A stretch of DNA of 64,000 nt from Hippophae tibetana (GCA_037013495.1 CM072802.1:48338501-48402500); one strand, 5' to 3'. Positions 41,422 to 56,004 are shown, counted from the stretch's first letter. Numbers and translations: made by a program. The notes: a model not told the origin generated them from the letters alone.

Positions 41422-42101
41422 CATATTAGATGCTAATAAATATTTCATATTTTGTTAATATTTATTAGACATCTTAATTTTATAATTAGGACGATATCTA
41501 ATAATTCTATAAGCATAATAATATTTATAAAATTTCATAAGTTATCTCTATATATATATATATATATGTTAATATTACTCAAAATAATTGTTTTTGCCAA
41601 CAACTACCTGACAAAATAAATTGGTTTAATGTAATTTATATAACCATATGTCTTATTTTGTTTTGTAAAAATGAAATATGTTATAATAATCTCATATAAA
41701 TAAACTCACACATACTAGTTTATACTAAATATTATTAAAAATGTTAAAAACGAATAAATAAAACATAAATTTTTGCATTTATATGCAATAATTTATATGA
41801 AATAAAATCAATGTTTTAAATAAAATCATACATAAGTAAAAACTATAAATATATATATTTGATTCAATGAAATATTTATTTATTAGTTCAATAAATATAT
41901 TGGAAGATGAAATATCATATATAACACATGTATGTTAATATTAGATTAAATTGAAAACCAAGATTGAAAGACAAGAGAATTACCATTCGGGGTGTCGATA
42001 CCGTACATATGATCATGCAATATGAGATGAAATTATGCAAATAATTTTCAAACATATAACAAGTAACACTATATAATAATTTATGCATATTTAGATTTCA
42101 T
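41422..42101. repeat. Monomer 61, P/G
   Basis: S head with GACATCT; otherwise the pair of 52. Confidence 0.93.
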
Positions 42102-42226
42102 CATATTAGATGCTAATAAATATTTCACATATTTTGTTAATATTTATTAGATATCTTAATTTTGTAATTAGGACGATATCTAATAATTCTCTAAGCATAA
42201 TAATATTTACAAAATTTCATAAGTTA

Positions 42227-42286
<60 letters not shown>

Positions 42287-42818
42287 AATATTACTCAAAA
42301 TAATTGTTTTTGCCAACAACTTCGTGACAAAATAAATTGTTTTAATGTAATTTATATAACCATATGTCTTATTTTGTTTTGTAAAAATGAAATATGTTAT
42401 AATAATCTCATATAAATAAACTCACACATACTAGTTTATACTAAATATTATTAAAAATATTAAAAAATGAATAAATAAAACATAAATTTTTGCCTTTATA
42501 TGCAATAACTTATATTAAATAAAATCAATGTTTTAAATAAAATCATACATAAGTAAAAACTATAAATATATATATTTGATTCAATGAAATATTTATTTAT
42601 TAGTTCAATAAATATATTGGAAGGTGAAATATCATATATAACACATTCATGTTAATATTAGATTAAATTGAAAACCAAGATTCAAAGACAAGAGAATTAC
42701 CATTCGGGGTGTCGATACCGTTGATATTATCGTGCAATATGAGATGAAATTATGCAAATAATTTTTAAACGTATACTAAGTAACACTATATGATAATTTA
42801 TGCATATTCAGATTTTAT
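42102..42818. repeat. Monomer 62, Q/Z
   Basis: Pair of 53 with the longest TA tract; TTTTGTAATTAGG. Confidence 0.93.
42229..42283. repeat. Longest pure TA tract, monomer 62
   Basis: 55 bp of uninterrupted TA. Its duplicate, monomer 53, has 37 bp at 36041-36077, although the flanks are nearly identical, so the tract changed by nine units after the duplication. Confidence 0.94.
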
Positions 42819-43500
42819 CATATTAGATGCTAATAAATATTTCACATATTTTGTTAATATTTATTAGACATCTTAATTTTATAATTAGGACGATATCTAA
42901 TAATTCTCTAAGCATAATAATATTTACAAAATTTCATAATTTATCTCTCTCTCTATATATATATATGTTAATATTAATCAAAATAATTGTTTTTGCCAAC
43001 TATTTCGGGGTAAAATAAATTGGTTTAATGTAATTTATATAACCATATGTCTTATTTTGTTTTATAAAAATGAAATATTTTATATTAAACTCATATAAAT
43101 AAACTCACACATATTAGTTTATACTAAATATTATTAAAAATATTAAAAACGAATAAATAAAACATAAATTTTTGCCTTTATATGCAATAACTTATATTAA
43201 ATAAAATCAATGTTTTAAATAAAATCATACATAAGTAAAAACTATAAATATATATATTTTATTCAATGAAATATTTATTTATTAGTTCAAGAAATATATT
43301 GGAAGGTGAAATATCATATATAACACATGTATGTTAATATTAGATTAAATTGAAAACCAAGATTGAAAGACAAGAGAATTACCATTCGGGGTGTCGATAC
43401 CGTACATATGATCATGCAATATGAGATGAAATTATGCAAATAATTTTCAAACATATAACAAGTAACACTATATGATAATTTATGCATATTTAGATTTTAT
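42819..43500. repeat. Monomer 63, F/G
   Basis: Pair of 54, no difference noticed. Confidence 0.93.
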
Positions 43501-44185
43501 CATATTAGATGCTAATAAATATTTCATATTTTGTTAATATTTATTAGACATCTTAATTTTATAATTAGGACGATATCTAATAATTCTCTAAGCATAATAA
43601 TATTTTCAAAATTTCATAAGTTATCTCTCTCTCTATATATATATATATATGTTAATATTACTCAAAATAATTGTTTTTGCCAACAACTTCGTGACAAAAT
43701 AAATTGGTTTAATGTAATTTATATAACCATATGTTTTATTTTGTTTTGTAAAAATGAAATATGTTATAATAATCTCATATAAATAAACTCACACATACTA
43801 GTTTATACTAAATATTATTAAAAATATTAAAAAATGAATAAATAAAACATAAATTTTTGCCTTTATATGCAATAACTTATATTAAATAAAATCAATGTTT
43901 TAAATAAAATCATACATAAGTAAAAACTATAAATATATATATTTTATTCAATGAAATATTTATTTATTAGTTCAATAAATATATTGGAAGGTGAAATATC
44001 ATATATAACACATTTATGTTAATATTAGATTAAATTGAAAACCAAGATTCAAAGACAAGAGAATTACCATTCGGGGTGTTGATACCGTTGATATTATCGT
44101 GCAATATGAGATGAAATTATGCAAATAATTTTTAAACGTATACCAAGTAACACTATATGATAATTTATGCATATTCAGATTTTAT
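43501..44185. repeat. Monomer 64, Q/Z
   Basis: Pair of 55; ATGTTTTATT instead of ATGTCTTATT. Confidence 0.93.
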
Positions 44186-44867
44186 CATATTATATGCTAA
44201 TAAATATTTCACATATTTTGTTAATATTTATTAGACATCTTAATTTTATAATTAGGACGATATCTAATAATTCTCTAAGCATAATAATATTTACAAAATT
44301 TCATAATTTATCTCTCTCTCTATATATATATATGTTAATATTACTCAAAATAATTGTTTTTCCCAACTATTTCGGGGTAAAATAAATTGGTTTAATGTAA
44401 TTTATATAAACATATGTCTTATTTTGTTTTGTAAAAATGAAATATGTTATAATAATCTCATATAAATAAACTCAAACATACTAGTTTATACTAAATATTA
44501 TTAAAAATGTTAAAAACGAATAAATAAAACATAAAGTTTTGCCTTTATATGCAATAACTTATATTAAATAAAATCAATGTTTTAAATAAAATCATACATA
44601 AGTAAAAACTATAAATATATATATTTGATTCAATGAAATATTTATTTATTAGTTCAAGAAATATATTGGAAGGTGAAATATCATATATAACACATGTATG
44701 TTAATATTAGATTAAATTGAAAACCAAGATTGAAAGACAAGAGAATTACCATTCGGGGTGTGGATACCGTACATATGATCATGCAATATGAGATGAAATT
44801 ATGCAAATAATTTTCAAACATATAACAAGTAACACTATATGATAATTTATGCATATTTAGATTTTAT
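44186..44867. repeat. Monomer 65, F/G
   Basis: Pair of 56; ATAAAGTTTTGCC. Confidence 0.93.
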
Positions 44868-45543
44868 CATATTAGATGCTAATAAATATTTCATATTTTG
44901 TTAATATTTATTAGATATCTTAATTTTATAATTAGGACGATATCTAATAATTCTATAAGCATAATAATATTTACAAAATTTTATAAGTTATCTCTATATA
45001 TATATATATATGTTAATATTACTCAAAATAATTGTTTTTGCCAACTATTTCGGGGTAAAATAAATTGGTTTAATGTAATTTATATAACCATATGTCTTAT
45101 TTTGTTTTATAAAAATGAAATATGTTATAATAATCTCATATAAATAAACCCACACATACTAGTTTATACTAAATATTATTAAAAATGCTAAAAACAAATA
45201 AATAAAACATATATTTTGCCTTTATATGCAATAACTTATATTAAATAAAATCAATGTTTTAAATAAAATCATACATAAGTAAAAACTATAAATATATATA
45301 TTTGATTCAATGAAATATTTATTTATTAGTTCAAGAAATATATTGGAAGGTGAAATATCATATATAACACATGTATCTTAATATTAGATTAAATTGAAAA
45401 CCAAGATTCAAAGACAAGAGAATTACCATTCCGGGTGTCGATACCGTAGATATGATCGTGCAAAATGAGATGAAATTATGCAAATATTTTTAAATGTATA
45501 CCAAGTAACGCTATATGATAATTTATGCATATTTAGATTTTAT
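44868..45543. repeat. Monomer 66, F/X
   Basis: Pair of 57 up to the box, then GATGAAATT, GCAAATATTTTTAAATG and TAACGCTATATG, shared only with 74. Confidence 0.93.
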
Positions 45544-45668
45544 CATATTAGATGCTAATAAATATTTCATATTTTGTTAATATTTATTAGACATCTTAAT
45601 TTTATAAATAGGACGATATCTAATAATTCTATAAGCATAATAATATTTACAAAATTTCATAAGTTATC

Positions 45669-45733
<65 letters not shown>

Positions 45734-46265
45734 GGAATATTACTCAAAATAATTGTTTTTCCAACAACTTCGGGACAAAATAAATTGGTTTAATGTAATT
45801 TATATAACCATATGTCTTATTTTGTTTTATAAAAATGAAATATGTTATAATAATCTCATATAAATAAACTCACACCTAGTAGTTTATATTAAATATTATT
45901 AAAAATGTTAAAAACGAATAAATAAAACATAAATTTTTGCCTTTATATGCAATAACTTAAATTAAAAAAATCAATGTTTTAAATAAAATCATACATAAGT
46001 AAAAAACTATAAATATATATATTTGATTCAATGAAATATTTATTTATTAGTTCAAGAAATATATTGGAAGGTGAAATATCATATATAACACATGTATGCT
46101 AATATTAGATTAAATTGAAAACCAAGATTGAAAGACAAGAGAATTACCATTCGGGGTGTCGATACCGTACATATGATCATGCAATATGAGATGAAATTAT
46201 GCAAATAATTTTCAAACATATAACAAGTAACACTATATGATAATTTATGCATATTTAGATTTCAT
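45544..46265. repeat. Monomer 67, V/G
   Basis: Interrupted TG tract 45689-45734, CACACCTAGTAG, CTTAAATTAAAAAAATC, AGTAAAAAACTAT; pair of 75. Confidence 0.93.
45689..45734. repeat. TG tract with GG interruptions, monomer 67
   Basis: The run ends TGTGTGGTGTGTGGGAAT. The duplicate monomer 75 (51279-51322) has a clean TG run ending TGTGGGAAT. The shared GGG end marks the pair; the inner GG is private to 67. Confidence 0.92.
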
Positions 46266-46950
46266 CATATTAGATGCTAATAAATATTTCACATATTTTG
46301 TTAATATTTATTAGACATCTTAATTTTATAAATAGGACGATATCTAATAATTCTCTAAGTATAATAATATTTACAAAATTTCATAAGTTATCTATATATA
46401 TATATATATATATATGTTAATATTACTCAAAATAATTGTTTTTGCCAACAACTTCGTGACAAAATAAATTGGTTTAATGTAATTTATATAACCATATGTC
46501 TTATTTTGTTTTGTAAAAATGAAATATGTTATAATAATGTCATATAAATAAACTTACACATACTATTTTATACTAAATATTATTAAAAATATTAAAAAAT
46601 GAATAAATAAAACATAAATTTTTGCCTTTATATGCAATAACTTATATTAAATCAAATCAATGTTTTAAATAAAATCATACATAAGTAAAAACTATAAATA
46701 TATATATTTTATTCAATGAAATATTTATTTATTAGTTCAATAAATATATTGGAAGGTGAAATGTCATATATAACACATGTATGTTAATATTAGATTAAAT
46801 TGAAAACCAAGATTGAAAGACAAGAGAATTGCCATTCGGAGTGTCGATACCATAGATATGATCGTGCAATATGAGATGAAATTATGCAAATAATTTTTAA
46901 ACGTATACCAAGTAACACTATATGATAATTTATGCATATTTAGATTTTAT
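46266..46950. repeat. Monomer 68, Q/E
   Basis: CTCTAAGTATAAT, AACTTACACATACTATTTT, GAAATGTCATAT, GAATTGCCATTC; pair of 76. Confidence 0.93.
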
Positions 46951-47632
46951 CATATTAGATGCTAATAAATATTTCATATTTTGTTAATATTTATTAGACA
47001 TCTTAATTTTATAATTAGGACGATATCTAATAATTCTATAAGCATAATAATATTTATAAAATTTCATAAGTTATCTCTATATATATATATATATATATGT
47101 TAATATTACTCAAAATAATTGTTTTTGCCAACAACTTAATGACAAAATAAATTGGTTTAATGTAATTTATATAACCATATGTGTTATTTTGTTTTGTAAA
47201 AATGAAATATGTTATAATAATCTCATATAAATAAACTCACACATACTAGTTTATACTAAATATTATTAAAAATGTTAAAAACGAATAAATAAAACATAAA
47301 TTTTTGCCTTTATATGCAATAATTTATATGAAATAAAATCAATGTTTTAAATAAAATCATACATAAGTAAAAACTATAAATATATATATTTGATTCAATG
47401 AAATATTTATTTATTAGTTCAATAAATATATTGGAAGATGAAATATCATATATAACACATGTATGTTAATATTAGATTAAATTGAAAACCAAGATTCAAA
47501 AACAAGAGAATTACCATTCGGGGTGTCAATACCGTAGATTTGATCGTGCAAAATGAGATGAAATTATGCAAATAATTTTTAAATGTATACCAAGTAACAC
47601 TATATGATAATTTATGCATATTTAGATTTTAT
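46951..47632. repeat. Monomer 69, N/K
   Basis: ATGTGTTATTTTG, AATTTATATGAAAT, GGAAGATG, TTCAAAAACAAG, GTAGATTTGATCG; pair of 77. Confidence 0.93.
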
Positions 47633-47757
47633 CATATTAGATGCTAATAAATATTTCATATTTTGTTAATATTTATTAGACATATTAATTTTATAAATAG
47701 GACGATATCTAATAATTCTATAAGCATAATAATATTTACAAAATTTCATAAGTTATC

Positions 47758-47822
<65 letters not shown>

Positions 47823-48348
47823 ATTACTCAAAATAATTGTTTTTCCAACAACTTCGGGACAAAATAAATTGGTTTAATGTAATTTATATAACTATATGTC
47901 TTATTTTGTTTTATAAAAATGAAATATTTTATAATAATCTCATATAAATAAACCCACACATACTAGTTTATACTAAATATTATTAAAAATGCTAAAAACA
48001 AATAAATAAAACATATATTTTGCCTTTATATGCAATAACTTATATTAAATAAAATCAATGTTTTAAATAAAATCATACATAAGTAAAAACTATAAATATA
48101 TATATTTGATTCAATGAAATATTTATTTATTAGTTCAAGAAATATATTGGATGGTGAAATATCATATATAACACATGTATGCTAATATTAGATTAAATTG
48201 AAAACCAAGATTGAAAGACAAGAGAATTACCATTCGGGGTGTCGATACCGTACATATGATCATGCAATATGAGATGAAATTATGCAAATAATTTTCAAAC
48301 ATATAACAAGTAACACTATATGATAATTTATGCATATTTAGATTTCAT
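47633..48348. repeat. Monomer 70, V/G
   Basis: GACATATTAATT arm, TG tract 47774-47819, ATAACTATATG, AATATTTTATAAT, TTGGATGGTG; pair of 78. Confidence 0.93.
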
Positions 48349-48473
48349 CATATTAGATGCTAATAAATATTTCACATATTTTGTTAATATTTATTAGACA
48401 TCTTAATTTTATAATTAGGACGATATCTAATAATTCTATAAGTATAATAATATTTACAAAATTTCATAAGTTA

Positions 48474-48509
<36 letters not shown>

Positions 48510-49041
48510 AATATTACTCAAAATAATTGTTTTTGCCAACAACTTCGTGACAAAATAAATTGGTTTAATGTAATTTATATAACCATATGTCTTATTTTGT
48601 TTTGTAAAAATGAAATATGTTATAATAATGTCATATAAATAAACTCACACATACTAGTTTATACTAAATATTATTAAAAATATTAAAAAATGAATAAATA
48701 AAACATAAATTTTTGCCTTTATATGCAATAACTTATATTAAATCAAATCAATGTTTTAAATAAAATCATACATAAGTAAAAACTATAAATATATATATTT
48801 TATTCAATGAAATATTTATTTATTAGTTCAATAAATATATTGGAAGGTGAAATGTCATATATAACACATGTATGTTAATATTAGATTAAATTGAAAACCA
48901 AGATTGAAAGACAAGAGAATTGCCATTCGGAGTGTCGATACCATAGATATGATCGTGCAATATGAGATGAAATTATGCAAATAATTTTTAAACGTATACC
49001 AAGTAACACTATATGATAATTTATGCATATTTAGATTTCAT
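48349..49041. repeat. Monomer 71, Q/E
   Basis: CTATAAGTATAAT, long TA tract, GAATTGCCATTC; pair of 79 and sister of 72. Confidence 0.93.
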
Positions 49042-49166
49042 CATATTAGATGCTAATAAATATTTCACATATTTTGTTAATATTTATTAGACATCTTAAT
49101 TTTATAATTAGGACGATATCTAATAATTCTATAAGTATAATAATATTTACAAAATTTCATAAGTTA

Positions 49167-49200
<34 letters not shown>

Positions 49201-49732
49201 AATATTACTCAAAATAATTGTTTTTGCCAACAACTTCGTGACAAAATAAATTGGTTTAATGTAATTTATATAACCATATGTCTTATTTTGTTTTGTAAAA
49301 ATGAAATATGTTATAATAATGTCATATAAATAAACTCACACATACTAGTTTATACTAAATATTATTAAAAATATTAAAAAATGAATAAATAAAACATAAA
49401 TTTTTGCCTTTATATGCAATAACTTATATTAAATCAAATCAATGTTTTAAATAAAATCATACATAAGTAAAAACTATAAATATATATATTTTATTCAATG
49501 AAATATTTATTTATTAGTTCAATAAATATATTGGAAGGTGAAATGTCATATATAACACATGTATGTTAATATTAGATTAAATTGAAAACCAAGATTGAAA
49601 GACAAGAGAATTACCATTCGGAGTGTCGATACCATAGATATGATCGTGCAATATGAGATGAAATTATGCAAATAATTTTTAAACGTATACCAAGTAACAC
49701 TATATGATAATTTATGCATATTTAGATTTTAT
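49042..49732. repeat. Monomer 72, Q/E
   Basis: As 71 with one TA unit fewer and GAATTACCATTC; pair of 80. Confidence 0.93.
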
Positions 49733-50416
49733 CATATTAGATGCTAATAAATATTTCATATTTTGTTAATATTTATTAGACATCTTAATTTTATAATTAG
49801 GACGATATCTAATAATTCTATAAGCATAATAATATTTATAAAATTTCATAAGTTATCTCTATATATATATATATATATATATGTTAATATTACTCAAAAT
49901 AATTGTTTTTGCCAACAACTTAATGACAAAATAAATTGGTTTAATGTAATTTATATAACCATATGTGTTATTTTGTTTTGTAAAAATGAAATATGTTATA
50001 ATAATCTCATATAAATAAACTCACACATACTAGTTTATACTAAATATTATTAAAAATGTTAAAAACGAATAAATAAAACATAAATTTTTGCCTTTATATG
50101 CAATAATTTATATGAAATAAAATCAATGTTTTAAATAAAATCATACATAAGTAAAAACTATAAATATATATATTTGATTCAATGAAATATTTATTTATTA
50201 GTTCAATAAATATATTGGAAGATGAAATATCATATATAACACATGTATGTTAATATTAGATTAAATTGAAAACCAAGATTCAAAAACAAGAGAATTACCA
50301 TTCGGGGTGTCAATACCGTAGATATGATCGTGCAAAATGAGATGAAATTATGCAAATAATTTTTAAATGTATACCAAGTAACACTATATGATAATTTATG
50401 CATATTTAGATTTTAT
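49733..50416. repeat. Monomer 73, N/K
   Basis: As 69 but GTAGATATGATCG; pair of 81. Confidence 0.93.
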
Positions 50417-50541
50417 CATATTAGATGCTAATAAATATTTCATATTTTGTTAATATTTATTAGACATATTAATTTTATAAATAGGACGATATCTAATAAT
50501 TCTATAAGCATAATAATATTTACAAAATTTCATAAGTTATC

Positions 50542-50608
<67 letters not shown>

Positions 50609-51133
50609 ATTACTCAAAATAATTGTTTTTCCAACAACTTCGGGACAAAATAAATTGGTTTAATGTAATTTATATAACCATATGTCTTATTTTGTTTTAT
50701 AAAAATGAAATATTTTATAATAATCTCATATAAATAAACCCACACATACTAGTTTATACTAAATATTATTAAAAATGCTAAAAACAAATAAATAAAACAT
50801 ATATTTTGCCTTTATATGCAATAACTTATATTAAATAAAATCAATGTTTTAAATAAAATCATACAAAACTTAAAACTATAAATATATATATTTGATTCAA
50901 TGAAATATTTATTTATTAGTTCAAGAAATATATTGGAAGGTGAAATATCATATATAACACATGTATCTTAATATTAGATTAAATTGAAAACCAAGATTCA
51001 AAGACAAGAGAATTACCATTCCGGGTGTCGATACCGTAGATATGATCGTGCAAAATGAGATGAAATTATGCAAATATTTTTAAATGTATACCAAGTAACG
51101 CTATATGATAATTTATGCATATTTAGATTTTAT
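50417..51133. repeat. Monomer 74, V/X hybrid
   Basis: TG tract 50566-50605. 70/82-like up to the middle, 66-like after it; carries the duplication junction. Confidence 0.93.
50713..50937. other. Junction interval of segmental duplication B, inside monomer 74
   Basis: Left of about 50713 the monomer matches 70/78/82 (AATATTTTATAAT). From about 50937 it matches monomer 66 (GGAAGGTG rather than GGATGGTG, then CATTCCGGG and GCAAATATTTTTAAATG). In between lies an odd triple substitution, CAAAACTTA in place of CATAAGTAA, at 50865-50873. Confidence 0.8.
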
Positions 51134-51258
51134 CATATTAGATGCTAATAAATATTTCATATTTTGTTAATATTTATTAGACATCTTAATTTTATAAATA
51201 GGACGATATCTAATAATTCTATAAGCATAATAATATTTACAAAATTTCATAAGTTATC

Positions 51259-51324
<66 letters not shown>

Positions 51325-51853
51325 AATATTACTCAAAATAATTGTTTTTCCAACAACTTCGGGACAAAATAAATTGGTTTAATGTAATTTATATAACCAT
51401 ATGTCTTATTTTGTTTTATAAAAATGAAATATGTTATAATAATCTCATATAAATAAACTCACACCTAGTAGTTTATATTAAATATTATTAAAAATGTTAA
51501 AAACGAATAAATAAAACATAAATTTTTGCCTTTATATGCAATAACTTAAATTAAAAAAATCAATGTTTTAAATAAAATCATACATAAGTAAAAACTATAA
51601 ATATATATATTTGATTCAATGAAATATTTATTTATTAGTTCAAGAAATATATTGGAAGGTGAAATATCATATATAACACATGTATGCTAATATTAGATTA
51701 AATTGAAAACCAAGATTGAAAGACAAGAGAATTACCATTCGGGGTGTCGATACCGTACATATGATCATGCAATATGAGATGAAATTATGCAAATAATTTT
51801 CAAACATATAACAAGTAACACTATATGATAATTTATGCATATTTAGATTTCAT
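51134..51853. repeat. Monomer 75, V/G
   Basis: Pair of 67 with an uninterrupted TG tract 51279-51322. Confidence 0.93.
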
Positions 51854-52538
51854 CATATTAGATGCTAATAAATATTTCACATATTTTGTTAATATTTATT
51901 AGACATCTTAATTTTATAAATAGGACGATATCTAATAATTCTCTAAGTATAATAATATTTACAAAATTTCATAAGTTATCTATATATATATATATATATA
52001 TATGTTAATATTACTCAAAATAATTGTTTTTGCCAACAACTTCGTGACAAAATAAATTGGTTTAATGTAATTTATATAACCATATGTCTTATTTTGTTTT
52101 GTAAAAATGAAATATGTTATAATAATGTCATATAAATAAACTTACACATACTATTTTATACTAAATATTATTAAAAATATTAAAAAATGAATAAATAAAA
52201 CATAAATTTTTGCCTTTATATGCAATAACTTATATTAAATCAAATCAATGTTTTAAATAAAATCATACATAAGTAAAAACTATAAATATATATATTTTAT
52301 TCAATGAAATATTTATTTATTAGTTCAATAAATATATTGGAAGGTGAAATGTCATATATAACACATGTATGTTAATATTAGATTAAATTGAAAACCAAGA
52401 TTGAAAGACAAGAGAATTGCCATTCGGAGTGTCGATACCATAGATATGATCGTGCAATATGAGATGAAATTATGCAAATAATTTTTAAACGTATACCAAG
52501 TAACACTATATGATAATTTATGCATATTTAGATTTTAT
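51854..52538. repeat. Monomer 76, Q/E
   Basis: Pair of 68; same length, no difference noticed. Confidence 0.93.
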
Positions 52539-53218
52539 CATATTAGATGCTAATAAATATTTCATATTTTGTTAATATTTATTAGACATCTTAATTTTAT
52601 AATTAGGACGATATCTAATAATTCTATAAGCATAATAATATTTATAAAATTTCATAAGTTATCTCTATATATATATATATATATGTTAATATTACTCAAA
52701 ATAATTGTTTTTGCCAACAACTTAATGACAAAATAAATTGGTTTAATGTAATTTATATAACCATATGTGTTATTTTGTTTTGTAAAAATGAAATATGTTA
52801 TAATAATCTCATATAAATAAACTCACACATACTAGTTTATACTAAATATTATTAAAAATGTTAAAAACGAATAAATAAAACATAAATTTTTGCCTTTATA
52901 TGCAATAATTTATATGAAATAAAATCAATGTTTTAAATAAAATCATACATAAGTAAAAACTATAAATATATATATTTGATTCAATGAAATATTTATTTAT
53001 TAGTTCCATAAATATATTGGAAGATGAAATATCATATATAACACATGTATGTTAATATTAGATTAAATTGAAAACCAAGATTCAAAAACAAGAGAATTAC
53101 CATTCGGGGTGTCAATACCGTAGATTTGATCGTGCAAAATGAGATGAAATTATGCAAATAATTTTTAAATGTATACCAAGTAACACTATATGATAATTTA
53201 TGCATATTTAGATTTTAT
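52539..53218. repeat. Monomer 77, N/K
   Basis: Pair of 69; one TA unit shorter and GTTCCATAAAT. Confidence 0.93.
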
Positions 53219-53343
53219 CATATTAGATGCTAATAAATATTTCATATTTTGTTAATATTTATTAGACATATTAATTTTATAAATAGGACGATATCTAATA
53301 ATTCTATAAGCATAATAATATTTACAAAATTTCATAAGTTATC

Positions 53344-53410
<67 letters not shown>

Positions 53411-53936
53411 ATTACTCAAAATAATTGTTTTTCCAACAACTTCGGGACAAAATAAATTGGTTTAATGTAATTTATATAACTATATGTCTTATTTTGTTTT
53501 ATAAAAATGAAATATTTTATAATAATCTCATATAAATAAACCCACACATACTAGTTTATACTAAATATTATTAAAAATGCTAAAAACAAATAAATAAAAC
53601 ATATATTTTGCCTTTATATGCAATAACTTATATTAAATAAAATCAATGTTTTAAATAAAATCATACATAAGTAAAAACTATAAATATATATATTTGATTC
53701 AATGAAATATTTATTTATTAGTTCAAGAAATATATTGGATGGTGAAATATCATATATAACACATGTATGCTAATATTAGATTAAATTGAAAACCAAGATT
53801 GAAAGACAAGAGAATTACCATTCGGGGTGTCGATACCGTACATATGATCATGCAATATGAGATGAAATTATGCAAATAATTTTCAAACATATAACAAGTA
53901 ACACTATATGATAATTTATGCATATTTAGATTTCAT
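53219..53936. repeat. Monomer 78, V/G
   Basis: Pair of 70, TG tract 53361-53407. Confidence 0.93.
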
Positions 53937-54061
53937 CATATTAGATGCTAATAAATATTTCACATATTTTGTTAATATTTATTAGACATCTTAATTTTAT
54001 AATTAGGACGATATCTAATAATTCTATAAGTATAATAATATTTACAAAATTTCATAAGTTA

Positions 54062-54097
<36 letters not shown>

Positions 54098-54629
54098 AAT
54101 ATTACTCAAAATAATTGTTTTTGCCAACAACTTCGTGACAAAATAAATTGGTTTAATGTAATTTATATAACCATATGTCTTATTTTGTTTTGTAAAAATG
54201 AAATATGTTATAATAATGTCATATAAATAAACTCACACATACTAGTTTATACTAAATATTATTAAAAATATTAAAAAATGAATAAATAAAACATAAATTT
54301 TTGCCTTTATATGCAATAACTTATATTAAATCAAATCAATGTTTTAAATAAAATCATACATAAGTAAAAACTATAAATATATATATTTTATTCAATGAAA
54401 TATTTATTTATTAGTTCAATAAATATATTGGAAGGTGAAATGTCATATATAACACATGTATGTTAATATTAGATTAAATTGAAAACCAAGATTGAAAGAC
54501 AAGAGAATTGCCATTCGGAGTGTCGATACCATAGATATGATCGTGCAATATGAGATGAAATTATGCAAATAATTTTTAAACGTATACCAAGTAACACTAT
54601 ATGATAATTTATGCATATTTAGATTTCAT
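53937..54629. repeat. Monomer 79, Q/E
   Basis: Pair of 71; same length. Confidence 0.93.
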
Positions 54630-54754
54630 CATATTAGATGCTAATAAATATTTCACATATTTTGTTAATATTTATTAGACATCTTAATTTTATAATTAGG
54701 ACGATATCTAATAATTCTATAAGTATAATAATATTTACAAAATTTCATAAGTTA

Positions 54755-54788
<34 letters not shown>

Positions 54789-55320
54789 AATATTACTCAA
54801 AATAATTGTTTTTGCCAACAACTTCGTGACAAAATAAATTGGTTTAATGTAATTTATATAACCATATGTCTTATTTTGTTTTGTAAAAATGAAATATGTT
54901 ATAATAATGTCATATAAATAAACTCACACATACTAGTTTATACTAAATATTATTAAAAATATTAAAAAATGAATAAATAAAACATAAATTTTTGCCTTTA
55001 TATGCAATAACTTATATTAAATCAAATCAATGTTTTAAATAAAATCATACATAAGTAAAAACTATAAATATATATATTTTATTCAATGAAATATTTATTT
55101 ATTAGTTCAATAAATATATTGGAAGGTGAAATGTCATATATAACACATGTATGTTAATATTAGATTAAATTGAAAACCAAGATTGAAAGACAAGAGAATT
55201 ACCATTCGGAGTGTCGATACCATAGATATGATCGTGCAATATGAGATGAAATTATGCAAATAATTTTTAAACGTATACCAAGTAACACTATATGATAATT
55301 TATGCATATTTAGATTTTAT
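54630..55320. repeat. Monomer 80, Q/E
   Basis: Pair of 72; same length. Confidence 0.93.
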
Positions 55321-56004
55321 CATATTAGATGCTAATAAATATTTCATATTTTGTTAATATTTATTAGACATCTTAATTTTATAATTAGGACGATATCTAA
55401 TAATTCTATAAGCATAATAATATTTATAAAATTTCATAAGTTATCTCTATATATATATATATATATATATGTTAATATTACTCAAAATAATTGTTTTTGC
55501 CAACAACTTAATGACAAAATAAATTGGTTTAATGTAATTTATATAACCATATGTGTTATTTTGTTTTGTAAAAATGAAATATGTTATAATAATCTCATAT
55601 AAATAAACTCACACATACTAGTTTATACTAAATATTATTAAAAATGTTAAAAACGAATAAATAAAACATAAATTTTTGCCTTTATATGCAATAATTTATA
55701 TGAAATAAAATCAATGTTTTAAATAAAATCATACATAAGTAAAAACTATAAATATATATATTTGATTCAATGAAATATTTATTTATTAGTTCAATAAATA
55801 TATTGGAAGATGAAATATCATATATAACACATGTATGTTAATATTAGATTAAATTGAAAACCAAGATTCAAAAACAAGAGAATTACCATTCGGGGTGTCA
55901 ATACCGTAGATATGATCGTGCAAAATGAGATGAAATTATGCAAATAATTTTTAAATGTATACCAAGTAACACTATATGATAATTTATGCATATTTAGATT
56001 TTAT
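55321..56004. repeat. Monomer 81, N/K
   Basis: Pair of 73; same length. Confidence 0.93.

Larger units (their letters stand above)
41422..45543. repeat. Segmental duplication A, copy 2 (monomers 61-66)
   Basis: Monomers 63-66 lie exactly 6,206 bp from 54-57. The differences I see from copy 1 are an 18-bp longer TA tract in 62, TTTTGTAATTA in 62, ATGTTTTATT in 64, ATAAAGTTTTGCC in 65, CAATG for CATTG in 61, and the diverging end of 66. Confidence 0.88.
45544..51133. repeat. Segmental duplication B, copy 1 (monomers 67-74)
   Basis: Eight monomers: V/G, Q/E, N/K, V/G, Q/E, Q/E, N/K, V/X. All eight recur at a distance of 5,586-5,590 bp. Inside the block, 68-70 and 72-74 form a further tetramer-like period. 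The last monomer is a hybrid: head like 70/82, tail like 66. Confidence 0.92.
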
